NCBI RefSeq assembly: GCF_009176725.1
Contig: NZ_AP020337.1
Location: forward strand, 3,975,501 to 4,039,500
Reading direction: 5' to 3'
Source: Pseudomonas sp. KUIN-1
GTDB taxonomy: Bacteria > Pseudomonadota > Gammaproteobacteria > Pseudomonadales > Pseudomonadaceae
Length of the DNA: 64,000 nucleotides
Made by a program: the position numbers and the translations under genes. Of this stretch, positions 35,301-44,729 are shown piece after piece. The number at the start of each line of letters is the position of its first letter. Within the stretch, counting starts at the first letter, position 1. Under the pieces are notes generated by a model. That model saw only the letters and a list, made by a program, of their open reading frames with translations. It had not been told where the DNA came from and did not search any database.

Positions 35301-36021
35301 GATTGCCGCGTCGCAGCAGGCAGATAAACAACGTGAAATCCAGCAGCGCAACGAAACCCTGCGGCAGCGCAATGGACGGCAGGTATTCCTGGACATCGGC
35401 GCGACGCATCAGCGCGCCACTGAAACCGCCCAGATAATTGCGCGGCGTGCGCTCGAAAATCGCCAGCATGTCCTCGCCCTTGAACACGGCGTCGTAGGGC
35501 ACGAGGCCGACGTTTTCCATGCGGGCCGGCAGGACATAATCATCGACGTCCACCAGATGGCGCTTGCTGACGACGAGTTGGACGTCCTGGTAGGTATCAA
35601 GGGTTTGCGCCTGATGCGCAATGCAGTAGTTATAGAGGCGGTCGTCATCGCAGAGAAATTTGATGTACTCGCCGCTCGCCTGCTCCAGCCCCATGAGCAG
35701 GTTGCCCTGAAACCCCAGGCGCTGAGGATTGCGCAGGTAACGGGCCCGGTCGCTGTCGGGAGCCACCAGTTCGTCGAAAATCGCCTTGATCTCGTCGCTA
35801 CGGCAATCGTCACAGACGATGATTTCGAGATTGTCGTAGACCTGGTCGAGCGCACTTTGCAGCGCTGCGCGGAAAAAACGCGGATTGAAGGCGGGAATGA
35901 CGATACTGACGAGGGGGACTGAATTCACTATGACTGACTCGCGAGCGGCTGGGGACCCATCAGTCGAGTGGCCCCCCTCACCGCTGAAAAAAGACGGCGG
36001 ATGCTCAACGTCAGAACTCAA
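32356..36021 (-). CDS. fgt1: Flagellin glycosyltransferase Fgt1
   Basis: Very large transferase of 1221 residues. In pv. tabaci its homologue is essential for adding the first sugar to flagellin. Three domains are visible: GT2 at about 36-230 (VSIVIPAFNPRFFRAALQSAL, broken here as VSIVIPAFN and FFRAALQSAL; FLCDDD), a second GT2 at about 600-830 (SIIITARDQLGALERCIDSLL as SIIITARDQ and LERCIDSLL; LQDLDLCMRVGHEGY), and a C-terminal GT-B-like domain at about 920-1215 (RIGWGGGTSHRGDLELIADVV; RLLEYGACGYPVICSD). The frame starts at a TTG that overlaps the flgL stop; an in-frame GTG at 35925 (VNSVPLVS) would give 1189 residues and is a credible alternative. Confidence 0.9.
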   Translation of the reverse strand: MSSDVEHPPSFFSGEGGHSTDGSPAARESVIVNSVPLVSIVIPAFNPRFFRAALQSALDQVYDNLEIIVCDDCRSDEIKAIFDELVAPDSDRARYLRNPQRLGFQGNLLMGLEQASGEYIKFLCDDDRLYNYCIAHQAQTLDTYQDVQLVVSKRHLVDVDDYVLPARMENVGLVPYDAVFKGEDMLAIFERTPRNYLGGFSGALMRRADVQEYLPSIALPQGFVALLDFTLFICLLRRGNLVVLHSIQSTERLHPGRFSSQGDMHQKATTEWGWLNEMLKARSGEDAPAQGWVRFLPLRRAHEEPREWDEVGLYGVMAGRQGIMMSRVGSSSDSYAELYAEWLSCRRFSEPQKKLLEQRIVSWAWQPRIVPVIIDADGDAEALDITLRSLAEQDYAADSVVVLTNASVDDPQVLRFSLQPDWARQLNEVLPLLDSADWVYLLRAGDRLTQPALLILAERIAQIPGLLCVYSDEGALVEDESREPIFKPGFNLDLLRAYPYVGRTLAFERRNLLDMGGFDPAFDELAPHDVIWRLVEGAGPQSIEHIAEVQVESRLAFADWLSLPGVIEHSEPLVAAHLSRIGREHVIHHDQLPLLNRIEYVHPSLPLVSIIITARDQLGALERCIDSLLSNTTYPNYEVLIVDNASESAEARAWFTAMSELGSDKLRIFSLSATGSEAAAQNHAAGQARGDYLLMLSAYALIHQADWLQGLMHHAQRPEVGIVGPRILNPQGNILYAGMVMGMDGLAGRPFIHFPAGASGYMQRLQLTQNWSAVSGNCLMVRKDVFDAVGALEAATFTQGLQDLDLCMRVGHEGYLIVGTPDSSLVLAEPAAAERNETSRQVLDNEQKSFFQKWLPKMARDQAYNPNLYLNEALSFTLDPGLLAGWSPFCTRHLPSIFGMAVNSSAVGHYRVSQPLLELMAAGRVVGRMTYETATPVEIERQSPDVIVFQGRYTEAKVPDIELAKNYSSAMRIFELDDYIADVPERNEHKRNMPDNIGAMLRKGIGLCDRVVVSTHPLAEALSSMHSDIRVVPNMLATHLWSNLRTQRRSSDKPRIGWGGGTSHRGDLELIADVVRELADEVEWVFFGMCPDLLKPYIHEFHPGVSLKTYPAKLASLNLDLALAPLEFHIFNDCKSNLRLLEYGACGYPVICSDTEAYRGHLPATRVYTNSSEEWLQAIRMHLSDPNASYRMGDELRETVLRDFMLRGENLQYWANGWLPD

Positions 36022-37610
36022 AGCTGACTGAACAGGTTCAACTTGGATAGCATGGTAAACACCTGCTGAGAAGCGTCCAGCATGGTTTTTTGCAATGTCA
36101 GGCGAGTGGTCGCCTCGACGATATCGGCGTTTACGTAAGTGCCTTGCTCAACGGTATTGTTATCTTTGAGCAGATCGTTGGTCGTGCCTTGGGCGGTTGC
36201 CGCCAGCTGACGCGCACCGCCACTGGAACGTGCCGTAGAGGCCTGTTCGATGGCACTGCTCATGTTGCCCAGCGCAGTGTTCAGCGCTGCCGTCATATTC
36301 TGCGAGGCCACCAGGTTGCCATCGGTGGGCGTCGACAGGGCTTTGATCGCCGCTGTCAGCGTATTGAGAATGTTCTCGGTCTGGTGCGTGCCAGACTCGA
36401 CGATGAACTGGTCGCCGGCAGCCGGCGTGCCGCTGATATTGAAGTTCACCCCTGAAGCATTGGCCGTCGAACCGGTCATGGTGCCGCTGGACACTGGCTT
36501 GCTGCTGCTGGTCAATGGCGCAGCATACAAGTCGTAATCGGTCGGGCTGGTGAACTTGAGAATTGCGCCTTCTGTCGGGAAGGTATTGTTGAACGCGGTC
36601 CGGTCCGCAGCAGTATTGCCCACAGCAGAGCTGCTGACGGTCGCCGTCGAGGTATTGCCGGCGCTGCGCGCGGTGGAAACACTGTCCGGTGTCGACGCCA
36701 GCTGGTAGCTGCGATTGACCAGCGCCGCATCTGCGGTAGCGTCCGAAACCCGGTCAGCGGCTGGCAGGTTGACGTTGAGGGTCATTTCCACGCCGCGGAA
36801 GGTGAACGTCTGGGCATCGAACGAGCCGTGGGAAAACTTGCCGCCAGACGACGTATCGGAACTCACGTCAGTGCCACTGGCGTCAGTGATCTTGAACTGC
36901 GTACCGCTGAGAAAGGTCAGCGTGTAGGGCTCACCGGCCTGGTAGCTGGCGTTATAGGTCGGAGTGGACGTCACCAGGCCACTGCTGAGGCCGATCTTGC
37001 CGTCATCGGTTGCAGGCGAGAGCAGTGTGGCAGACGTACGGGTTGTGTTGACCGACTGTTCGAAGGCCTCGAAACCTGTTGTGTTGCTAGCCATCACCAG
37101 ACCATCGCCTACCGCCAGATTGACGCTGGTCTGATCGCCCTTGTAGCTGTAGGAGCCGTCAGCGTTCTGCGCGTACGGCGGCGTCGACGCCTTGGAACCG
37201 GAAAATATGTACTGACCGTTCGGGTCCTGGCTGTTCATCAGGCCCAGAATCTGACTCTGGTACTGCTTGAGGGCCGAAGCCTTGGCGAGCCGGTCCGAGT
37301 CGGTAAACGCGCCACTGCCTGCCGATACGATCTGCTCACGCGCGGCCTGCATCGTGTCGATGATGCTGGTCAGCGTGGTCTCGGTGGTCACCGCATTGGT
37401 ATTGATCGTGCCGATATTGGTTTCGTACTGGGTCAGCATGGAGTTCTGCTGGGTCAGTTGCAGTACGCGCGCCGCACCCACCGGATCATCGCCCGCGGTA
37501 TTGAGCTTGATGCCGCTGGAAACCTCTTCGCTGGTCTTGTTCAGGTTCGAATAGTTACGCTGATAATTGGTGTTCGTGGATTCGAAGAACTGGGTAGTCG
37601 AGATACGCAT
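36018..37610 (-). CDS. flgL: Hook-filament junction protein FlgL
   Basis: Second hook-filament junction protein (HAP3), 530 residues. The flagellin-like N-terminus (MRISTTQFFESTNTNYQRN) and C-terminal helix (LTLQKTMLDASQQVFTMLSKLNLFSQL in family form) are conserved. The centre is Ser/Thr-rich and longer than in enteric FlgL, as usual in Pseudomonas. Its stop overlaps the fgt1 start, so the glycosyltransferase is probably translated from the flgK-flgL message. Confidence 0.95.
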   Translation of the reverse strand: MRISTTQFFESTNTNYQRNYSNLNKTSEEVSSGIKLNTAGDDPVGAARVLQLTQQNSMLTQYETNIGTINTNAVTTETTLTSIIDTMQAAREQIVSAGSGAFTDSDRLAKASALKQYQSQILGLMNSQDPNGQYIFSGSKASTPPYAQNADGSYSYKGDQTSVNLAVGDGLVMASNTTGFEAFEQSVNTTRTSATLLSPATDDGKIGLSSGLVTSTPTYNASYQAGEPYTLTFLSGTQFKITDASGTDVSSDTSSGGKFSHGSFDAQTFTFRGVEMTLNVNLPAADRVSDATADAALVNRSYQLASTPDSVSTARSAGNTSTATVSSSAVGNTAADRTAFNNTFPTEGAILKFTSPTDYDLYAAPLTSSSKPVSSGTMTGSTANASGVNFNISGTPAAGDQFIVESGTHQTENILNTLTAAIKALSTPTDGNLVASQNMTAALNTALGNMSSAIEQASTARSSGGARQLAATAQGTTNDLLKDNNTVEQGTYVNADIVEATTRLTLQKTMLDASQQVFTMLSKLNLFSQL

Positions 37611-37623
37611 GGCTCACGATTCC

Positions 37624-39684
37624 TTAAAGACTGTTGATCAGCGTGCTGAAAATGGTTTGTGCCGCCTTAATGATCTGCGAAGAGGCGGTGTAGTACTGCT
37701 GGTACTTGATCAGGTTGGACGCTTCTTCATCGAGGGATACACCCGAGACCGAATCGCGTGACGACTTCGCCTGGCTGACAACGGCCGCTGTGGCGGTCAC
37801 ATCGTTCTTGCTCTGGCTCGCCAGCGTACCCACAACAGACACCGTATCTGCATACGAACCGGACAGGCTGGTACCTACACCACCGTTGACGACGCCGACA
37901 GTCTTGGCAGTCTGCAGGCCGACCACCGCCAACGCATTGCGGTTATCGGACGAGCCGCCGCCGGTCATGCCGATGCTGAACGTGTCATTGGCAACCGGCG
38001 AGCCGGAAATGGTCATTTGCAGTTCAAAAGCGGTTTTACTGTTCGGCGTCGTCGTGGTGTCGGTGTAGCCAACGTTCAACTTGACCGTGTTGGCCTGGCC
38101 CTGAATGATCGAACCACCGATGGCGTTGCCATTCTGGTCGAGCACCGCACCGCCATTCGCCTTGATCAGGGTATAGCTCTGCACACCGCTGCTGTTGACC
38201 GCCCCCATTACCAGTTTCATCGGGGTGGAGTCTTTGAGCGCATTGCGCAGATCAGCGGTCTGGGTGCTGTCGTAGATATCGGACTTGGTGTTCAGCACAG
38301 GCTGAGTGAAGCCGCCGGTGCCGGAGTTGCTGCTACCCGCGGTTGCCGTCAACGGCGCGGCAGCTGCAATGTCCTTGGCATCGGTCAGAGCCACAGAAAT
38401 CCCCGACGCGCCAGTGCGTGTCGGGATGACCTTGAAACTGTCACCGGCGGCCAGCGTATTGCCGTTGAGGCTCACACTGAAGCCTTCGAACTGCTTGGGC
38501 GGATTGTCAGCCAGCGAACCGGAACCCACGCTCTCGCCATTGGGCAGACGGCGCACGCTGAAATTCGATGAGTCGCTGAACGTCACTTCATAATCGTTGG
38601 CGGTCAGCTTGCTGGTGTCGCCGATCGTCACGTTGAGGTTGCCGGAGCCGACACTGTTGGTGGTTTTGCCGATGCTGCGCTGAGTGATGGCATCTGCACT
38701 GTTGATGCTGGAGTACAGGTTCGAACCAAAGTTACCCTTGCTGTCGATACCCTGATTCATCTGGCTGTTGACCTGGTCGGACAGCACCATCGCGGTACGG
38801 CCCAATTCATTGGTCGCGGGCACCAGCACTTCGTTGCGATAACGCAACAGACCACCGATCGAGCCGCCAGTAAGCACCGAGGTCACATCGGTCTGGGTCT
38901 GGCCGTAGGCAATCTGCACGTTGTACTGCAACGGATCGGACGGGCTCGGGCTGGCCGACATCTTGTAGGACGTGCCGCCACTGACCAATGATTGTCCGGT
39001 GCCGGTATAAATGTCGAAGTTGCCGTTGTTCTCGACCACTTTCACGCCAACCAGCTCGTTGAGCTGACGAACCGCTTCACTGCGCGAGTCAAGCAGGGTG
39101 TTCGGTGTGGCATTGCCCGCCGACGCTTGTGTGATCTGCTTGTTCAGGCTCGCCAGCGTGGTGGTCAGCTCGTTGACCTGTTTGGTGAAGGTGTTGAGCT
39201 GCGTGTTGACGTTATCGTTCTGCGTGGACAACTGCGACGACACCGAGTTGAAGCGTGCGCTCAACGCGCCAGCCTGGGTCAGGAACGACGAGCGTTCTGC
39301 CGACTGCGTGGCGCTGGTGGCGATGCCCTGCATCTTGGTGAAGAAATCCGCCAGCTGCACGGAGATCCCCGTCGCACTGTCGGACAGCAATGTATCGGTC
39401 TTGCTGGCCTGACCGGAATAAGCCACTGCATCCGCGCTGAGGGCGGTGCTCGATTGCAATTGGGTGTCCAGATAGCTGTTGTAGATGCGACGTACGTCGG
39501 ACAGCGTGGTGCCGGTACCGATGTAGCCCACACCCTGACCAAGAGCGATCTGCGCCGAAGCCGTGGTCAGCACCTGCTGACGCGAGTAACCCGCGGTATC
39601 CACGTTGGCCGTGTTGTTACCGATGGTGTTGATCGCGGCACTGCTGGCATTGATACCTGAGAGCCCAATTGAAATCAGCGACAT
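37624..39684 (-). CDS. flgK: Hook-filament junction protein FlgK
   Basis: First junction protein (HAP1), 686 residues. The N-terminus MSLISIGLSGINASSAAINTIGNN contains the rod/hook family motif, and the C-terminus has SLDEEASNLIKYQQYYTASSQII, the FlgK signature. A long Ser/Thr/Gly-rich central region, 100 or so residues longer than the enteric protein, is normal for the genus. Follows flgJ by 10 bp. Confidence 0.97.
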   Translation of the reverse strand: MSLISIGLSGINASSAAINTIGNNTANVDTAGYSRQQVLTTASAQIALGQGVGYIGTGTTLSDVRRIYNSYLDTQLQSSTALSADAVAYSGQASKTDTLLSDSATGISVQLADFFTKMQGIATSATQSAERSSFLTQAGALSARFNSVSSQLSTQNDNVNTQLNTFTKQVNELTTTLASLNKQITQASAGNATPNTLLDSRSEAVRQLNELVGVKVVENNGNFDIYTGTGQSLVSGGTSYKMSASPSPSDPLQYNVQIAYGQTQTDVTSVLTGGSIGGLLRYRNEVLVPATNELGRTAMVLSDQVNSQMNQGIDSKGNFGSNLYSSINSADAITQRSIGKTTNSVGSGNLNVTIGDTSKLTANDYEVTFSDSSNFSVRRLPNGESVGSGSLADNPPKQFEGFSVSLNGNTLAAGDSFKVIPTRTGASGISVALTDAKDIAAAAPLTATAGSSNSGTGGFTQPVLNTKSDIYDSTQTADLRNALKDSTPMKLVMGAVNSSGVQSYTLIKANGGAVLDQNGNAIGGSIIQGQANTVKLNVGYTDTTTTPNSKTAFELQMTISGSPVANDTFSIGMTGGGSSDNRNALAVVGLQTAKTVGVVNGGVGTSLSGSYADTVSVVGTLASQSKNDVTATAAVVSQAKSSRDSVSGVSLDEEASNLIKYQQYYTASSQIIKAAQTIFSTLINSL

Positions 39685-39694
39685 GAGTCAAACC

Positions 39695-40939
39695 TTATAA
39701 AGTCGTGGAAGAGCCCGCTGCAGCGGCGTAAGTCTGGTAACTCTTCATCTGCTTGGCAATCTGCGAAATCTTGCTGGCATAGTCCGGGTCAGTGGCGTAA
39801 CCGGCTTTCTGCAATTCTTTTACAAACTGTTCCGGTTTATCGGCCGAATTGACCACTTCTTTATAGCGACTATTGTTCTGCAACAGACTGACCAGGTCGT
39901 GGAAGCTGTCGGCATAGGAATCGTAGGAACGGAAGTCCGCGGTTTCCTTGACCATCTTGCCGTCGCGGAACTCGCTGGTGATCGCGCGCGCTTCGGCACC
40001 CTTCCAGCTGCCTGCCGCCTTGATGCCGAACAGGTTGTGACTACTGCTGCCGTCCTGCTGACGCATGATCGATTTGCCCCAACCGGTTTCCAGTGCCGCC
40101 TGCGCCACCAGCATGACCGGGTCAACGCCGATACGTGCTGCGGCTTCCTTGGCCAATGGCAGCATGGTTTCGACGAACTGATCGGCGTTGCTGAACGCAC
40201 GCTTGGCCGGTGCCAGCGGTGGCTGGGCCATGGAACGCACGTACTCGGGCGCTGGCGCCAGGTTCGGATCGAGTGTCCAGTCGCCGTTGTTGCCTGTGCT
40301 GCCGGCTGTCGCGCGAGCGGGTACCGGGCTGTTGCTGACGGCGGTTGTAGCGGACGGCACGATGCCAGCCAGCAGACGATCGGTGAGCTTGGCGGGCAGG
40401 GACAGGCGGCGGGCGTTGAGCAGCGCCATGTCATTGCGCCCTTCTCCGGACGCCGATGCCGCAGCCGCCGCCTGATCGGCAGCCGCCGAGCGCGTGGCCC
40501 ACAATGGACGCTGGTAGACACTGGTCGCCAGACCGGTCTTGGCCGGCGCAGCGTCAGTGGCGGCCGTTGCAGCGTCGGTCGTATTGACCGGCGCGGCATG
40601 GTTTATCCCCTTGTCTTTCGACAATTGGCGCATCAGCACATCCTGCAGACCGATACCGTTGCCACGCGTGGACAGCGTGACCGCCAACTGCTGGTCATAC
40701 ATATCCTGATACTGCCGCGTGGCCGGGGTGTTCATCGGATTGTCCTTGGCCAGCACTTCGTTGGCCGAGCGCATGGCCTTGAGCATCTGGCTGACGAACA
40801 GCGACTCGAACTCGCGGGCCACTTTCTTCTGGTTTTCCACACTGTCCTTGTCGCCATGCTTCAGCGACGCCAGACGGTTGACGTCGGTGTACGCACCCGA
40901 GTCGACCGCTGACGAAATTCCGCTCTTGGGCATATCCAT
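39695..40939 (-). CDS. flgJ: Rod-cap peptidoglycan hydrolase FlgJ
   Basis: Two-domain protein of 414 residues: rod-cap domain (about 30-115, AREFESLFVSQMLKAMRSAN), an Ala-rich linker (about 120-240), and a C-terminal GH73 glucosaminidase domain (about 255-405) with the catalytic Glu in AQAALETGWGKS. It opens the murein layer for the growing rod in the periplasm. Confidence 0.96.
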   Translation of the reverse strand: MDMPKSGISSAVDSGAYTDVNRLASLKHGDKDSVENQKKVAREFESLFVSQMLKAMRSANEVLAKDNPMNTPATRQYQDMYDQQLAVTLSTRGNGIGLQDVLMRQLSKDKGINHAAPVNTTDAATAATDAAPAKTGLATSVYQRPLWATRSAAADQAAAAASASGEGRNDMALLNARRLSLPAKLTDRLLAGIVPSATTAVSNSPVPARATAGSTGNNGDWTLDPNLAPAPEYVRSMAQPPLAPAKRAFSNADQFVETMLPLAKEAAARIGVDPVMLVAQAALETGWGKSIMRQQDGSSSHNLFGIKAAGSWKGAEARAITSEFRDGKMVKETADFRSYDSYADSFHDLVSLLQNNSRYKEVVNSADKPEQFVKELQKAGYATDPDYASKISQIAKQMKSYQTYAAAAGSSTTL

Positions 40940-40949
40940 GCTCGAATCC

Positions 40950-42059
40950 TCAGATCACGATCAGGTCGGCTTGCAACGCGCCGGCCTGTTTAAGCGCTTC
41001 GAGAATGGCCATCAGGTCACCGGGCGCAGCGCCCACCTGATTGACCGCGCGAACGATCTCATCCAGCGTGGTGCCTGGACCGAACTTGAACATCGGGTGC
41101 AGCTCCTGCTGGGCATTGACCCGCGAGCGAGGCACTACCGCAGTCTGACCGCCGGACAATGCGCCCGGCTGGCTGACGATCGGGTCTTCGGTGATGGTCA
41201 CGGTCAGGCTGCCGTGGGTCACGGCAGCAGGCGACACCTTGACGTTCTGACCGATGACAATCGTGCCGGTACGCGAATTGATGATGACCTTGGCAGCGGT
41301 CTGGCCGGGATCGACTTCCAGGTTTTCCAGAATCGACAGGTAGTCGACACGCTGACCCGGATCAAGCGGCGCGGTCACACGCACCGAACCACCGTCCAGC
41401 GCCTGGGCGACGCCCGGGCCCAGCAATTCGTTGATCTTGTCGACAATCCGCTTGGCCGTAGTGAAGTCGGAGCGATTCAGGTTCAGGGTCAGGGTATTGC
41501 CCTGATTGAAGCCGCTCGGTACCGAGCGCTCGACCGAAGCGCCGCCAGGAATGCGTCCCGACGACGGGACGTTGACGGTAATTTTCGAACCGTCGCGACC
41601 TTCCGCATCGAAACCACCGACCACCAGGTTGCCCTGGGCGATGGCGTAAACGTTGCCGTCGACACCTTTCATCGGTGTCATCAACAGCGCACCGCCGCGC
41701 AGGCTCTTGGAGTTACCGATCGAGGAAACGGTGATATCGACCGTCTGGCCCGGCTTGGCGAAGGCAGGCAGATCCGCATACACGGCGACCGCCGCGACGT
41801 TTTTCAACTGCACGGTGCCGGAGCCGGCCGGGACCTTGATGCCGAACTGCGACAGCATGTTGTTGAAGGTCTGCAGGGTGAACGGGGTCTGGGTGGTCTG
41901 GTCACCTGTACCATTGAGACCCACGACCAGACCGTAACCGATCAACTGGTTGGCCCGTACGCCGGAGATGCTCGCGATGTCCTTCAGACGCTCGGCGTGG
42001 ACGCCGAACGCTGTGGACAACAACAAGGTCGCCGCTATCAGTTGCTTGAGCTTGATCAT
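40950..42059 (-). CDS. flgI: Flagellar P-ring protein FlgI
   Basis: Periplasmic ring subunit. From the chosen ATG (MIKLKQLIAATLLLSTAFGVHA) it is 369 residues with a Sec signal peptide cut after Ala22; the longer frame into flgH adds 65 residues that are not FlgI. The mature start ERLKDIASISGVRANQLIGYG is the conserved family opening. Lies 13 bp after flgH. Confidence 0.97.
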   Translation of the reverse strand: MIKLKQLIAATLLLSTAFGVHAERLKDIASISGVRANQLIGYGLVVGLNGTGDQTTQTPFTLQTFNNMLSQFGIKVPAGSGTVQLKNVAAVAVYADLPAFAKPGQTVDITVSSIGNSKSLRGGALLMTPMKGVDGNVYAIAQGNLVVGGFDAEGRDGSKITVNVPSSGRIPGGASVERSVPSGFNQGNTLTLNLNRSDFTTAKRIVDKINELLGPGVAQALDGGSVRVTAPLDPGQRVDYLSILENLEVDPGQTAAKVIINSRTGTIVIGQNVKVSPAAVTHGSLTVTITEDPIVSQPGALSGGQTAVVPRSRVNAQQELHPMFKFGPGTTLDEIVRAVNQVGAAPGDLMAILEALKQAGALQADLIVI

Positions 42060-42072
42060 GTCTATCCCGCTA

Positions 42073-42786
42073 TCAGAAAGGGAACAACGGGCTGAGGAAG
42101 AACCGGTCGAACCAGCCTGGCTGGCTGGTATCGGCAAAGGCTCCGGTCCCCGAATAGGTAATACGTGCATCAGCGATACGGGTAGATGACACAGTATTGT
42201 CGGTGGCGATATCGTCAGCCCGGACCAGGCCGGCAATCCGCACCAGTTCATCACCGGTATTGAGGGTCATCCACTTTTCACCACGTACCGCCAGAATGCC
42301 GTTGGGCAGCACATCCGCAACCGTCACGGTAACCGAACCGGTCAGACTGTTGCTCTGTGCAGCCTTGCCATCACCCTTGGTGGTCCGCGCACCGTTGTAA
42401 CCGGCGTTCAGACTCAGGTCGTTGCCGCCAATCGGGTTGTTGGTGGTCAGACCCGAACCGAACAGCGAGGTCAGACCAATGCTGTTGGTGCTGTCCTTGG
42501 ACATTGCCGACGTGGCCGCCTTGCTCGCCGCCATACGCTCGGAGAGCGTGATGGTAATGATGTCGCCAATACGGAAGGCCTTGCGGTCGCCGTACAGGTT
42601 CTGCTCGAAACCGGCCTGATAGATGGCGCCATTGTTGGCAGCCGCCGACATGGGCGTACGCGGCAACACCGGAGCGTAATAAGGGTCATTGGGCTTGGCC
42701 GTCGGCGCAACACAGCCGGACAGCAGGGTGATCCCGCACAATGAAGCGATCAACACTGAAAAACGCGGAACACTAAGGCGGTTCAT
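42073..42786 (-). CDS. flgH: Flagellar L-ring lipoprotein FlgH
   Basis: Outer-membrane ring lipoprotein of 237 residues. The lipobox LLSGC puts the acylated Cys at 25. The conserved core contains IGDIITITLSERMAASK and the C-terminal YSGTGAFADTSQPGWFDRFFLSPLFPF pattern (short excerpt: SQPGWFDRFF). Confidence 0.97.
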   Translation of the reverse strand: MNRLSVPRFSVLIASLCGITLLSGCVAPTAKPNDPYYAPVLPRTPMSAAANNGAIYQAGFEQNLYGDRKAFRIGDIITITLSERMAASKAATSAMSKDSTNSIGLTSLFGSGLTTNNPIGGNDLSLNAGYNGARTTKGDGKAAQSNSLTGSVTVTVADVLPNGILAVRGEKWMTLNTGDELVRIAGLVRADDIATDNTVSSTRIADARITYSGTGAFADTSQPGWFDRFFLSPLFPF

Positions 42787-42870
42787 GACACTTGAAACCT
42801 CGCGGTGTAACAGGCGCTTATCAGGCGCCCCATCGGATTGAGCGGTTCTACGAGCAGCGACATCAAGGCC

Positions 42871-43659
42871 TTACAGGTTCTGCGTCAGGTTCTGCAGCAT
42901 CTGGTCAGCGGTCGAGATCACTTTGGAGTTCATCTCGTAGGCGCGCTGGGTAGTGATCATGTTGACCAGTTCCTCAACGGTGCTGACGTTGGAGTTTTCC
43001 AGCGTGTTCTGCAGGGTCGGACCCAGGCCGTTAAGGCCAGGGGTGCCGATCTGCGGCGCGCCGCTCGAACCGGTTTCCAGGTACAGGTTGCCCCCGATGG
43101 CCTGCAGGCCGGCCGGGTTGATGAAGTCGGCGGTCTGGATGTTGCCGATGATCTGCGGCGTAGCGGTTGCGCCTGCCAGCGTGACGGAAACAGTACCGTC
43201 CTGGCCGACCGTGAAGGTCTGGGCGTTCTGCGGAACGACAATCGCAGGCTCGAGGGCATAACCGTTGGCGGTCACGATCTGGCCGTTGGCGTCGAGGTGA
43301 AACGTACCGTCACGGCTGTAGGCAATGGTGCCGTCCGGCTGGGTCACCTGAAAGAAACCACGACCGTTGACCGCCAGGTCCAGCGGGTTGTTGGTGGTCT
43401 GCAGGCTACCGGCAGTGAAGTTCTTCTGCGTGCCGACAATGCGCACACCGGTACCCAGTTGCAGGCCGGAAGGCAGTTCGCTGTCCTGAGTGGACTGGGC
43501 ACCCGGCTGGCGTTTGATCTGATACAGCAGGTCCTGGAACTCGGCCCGGTCACTTTTGAAACCGGTGGTCGAGACGTTCGCCAGGTTGTTGGAGATGGTG
43601 GTCAGGTTGGTGTCCTGAGCGGCAAGACCGGTTTTGGCGACGTATAGTGCAGGAAGCAT
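42871..43659 (-). CDS. flgG: Distal rod protein FlgG
   Basis: Distal rod subunit, 262 residues, the standard size. N-terminal MLPALYVAKTGLAAQDTNLTTISNN and C-terminal NVSTVEELVNMITTQRAYEMNSKVI carry the rod-protein motifs. 46 bp after flgF. Confidence 0.98.
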   Translation of the reverse strand: MLPALYVAKTGLAAQDTNLTTISNNLANVSTTGFKSDRAEFQDLLYQIKRQPGAQSTQDSELPSGLQLGTGVRIVGTQKNFTAGSLQTTNNPLDLAVNGRGFFQVTQPDGTIAYSRDGTFHLDANGQIVTANGYALEPAIVVPQNAQTFTVGQDGTVSVTLAGATATPQIIGNIQTADFINPAGLQAIGGNLYLETGSSGAPQIGTPGLNGLGPTLQNTLENSNVSTVEELVNMITTQRAYEMNSKVISTADQMLQNLTQNL

Positions 43660-43705
43660 GTGTGTTCTCCTCGAGCGCCGGTTTGTCGGCGCAAGCTGTC
43701 ATTGA

Positions 43706-44446
43706 TTAGCCAAGTTGCAAGACGCGAGCCATAGACTGATCGTCTTCTTCGGCGGTCTTCATCATCTTGACGTGCAATTCGAATTGACGGGACAAGGCCA
43801 GTACCGAGGTCATTTCCTCGACCGCATTGACGTTGCTCGCCTGCAGAAAGCCGGACTCGACCTGAACGGTGGCATCTGCATCGGCAGGCCGGCCGTTCTT
43901 GGTGTGGATCAGGCCATCAGGGCCCTTCTCCATGGTCTTCAGGTCAGGCCTGACCAGTTTGATGCGGTCGACCTGCGCCATCACCTGCGGACTCTCGCCC
44001 AGCGAACGAATGCTGATCGTGCCGTCGGCGCCGATCTCGATCTGCTGCTGAGGCGGCACGGCAATCGGACCGCCGTTGCCCATAACCGGCAAACCGCTGC
44101 CGTCGCGCAACACGCCCAGAGCATCGATGTTCATGCCGGAGCTGCGGGTGTAGGCTTCACCGCCGTCAGGCGTCTGCACCGCGATCCAGCCATCACCCTT
44201 GACAGCGATGTCCAGCTCACGACCGGTCTGCACCATGGCGCCGGCGGAAAAGTCGGTCCCGGGACGCTCGCTCATGGCGTAGGCACGCGATGGCATGACC
44301 TCGCCAAACACCGGCATCGAGCGGGCCTGTTCAAGGTCACGCATGAAACCGTTGGTCGAGACGTTTGCCAGGTTGTTGGCATGAGCCTTTTGCGCGATCG
44401 CGTTTTCGGATGCACCGCTCATTGCGACGTAAAGCAACTTGTCCAC
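43706..44446 (-). CDS. flgF: Proximal rod protein FlgF
   Basis: Proximal rod subunit of 246 residues, starting at GTG (MDKLLYVAMSGASENAIAQKAH). The C-terminal SNVNAVEEMTSVLALSRQFELHVKMM is the rod motif. First gene of flgF-G-H-I-J-K-L-fgt1, with a sigma-54-like promoter at 44501-44516. Confidence 0.97.
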   Translation of the reverse strand: MDKLLYVAMSGASENAIAQKAHANNLANVSTNGFMRDLEQARSMPVFGEVMPSRAYAMSERPGTDFSAGAMVQTGRELDIAVKGDGWIAVQTPDGGEAYTRSSGMNIDALGVLRDGSGLPVMGNGGPIAVPPQQQIEIGADGTISIRSLGESPQVMAQVDRIKLVRPDLKTMEKGPDGLIHTKNGRPADADATVQVESGFLQASNVNAVEEMTSVLALSRQFELHVKMMKTAEEDDQSMARVLQLG

Positions 44447-44500
44447 AGTCTTCCTCCTCCGACAGACGCTTGCCGCCTGTAGCTGTTCTGAAAGGGTTAA

Positions 44501-44516
44501 AGCAATTTTTGAACCA
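44501..44516 (-). promoter_or_regulatory. Sigma-54 promoter candidate for flgF operon
   Basis: Minus strand TGGTTCAAAAATTGCT: GG and GC 10 nt apart, TTGC at -12. About 55 nt before the flgF start. Confidence 0.75.
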
Positions 44517-44729
44517 ACTTGTCAGGCTCGATACAAATGCCTGATTAGCCAGTAAAAACCGGCATTCGCCGACGGCCTGAGGAGCGCGCGTCAGCCAATA
44601 GCGGCGGTGGACTGCCGCCTGCCGCTTGCCAGACCGGAAACACCGCCAAAAAAACTTCATCGAACTGCGCCGAGAACCGGATCGACAGTGATAACCTTGC
44701 CGACACCGCAACCCTGAACGGGAACCGTC

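Noticed and set aside
30055..35922. Plus-strand frames of 500 or more residues opposite fgt1 and fgt2
   Set aside because: Rich in His, Arg and Gln with no domain pattern; they are antisense shadows of the glycosyltransferases.
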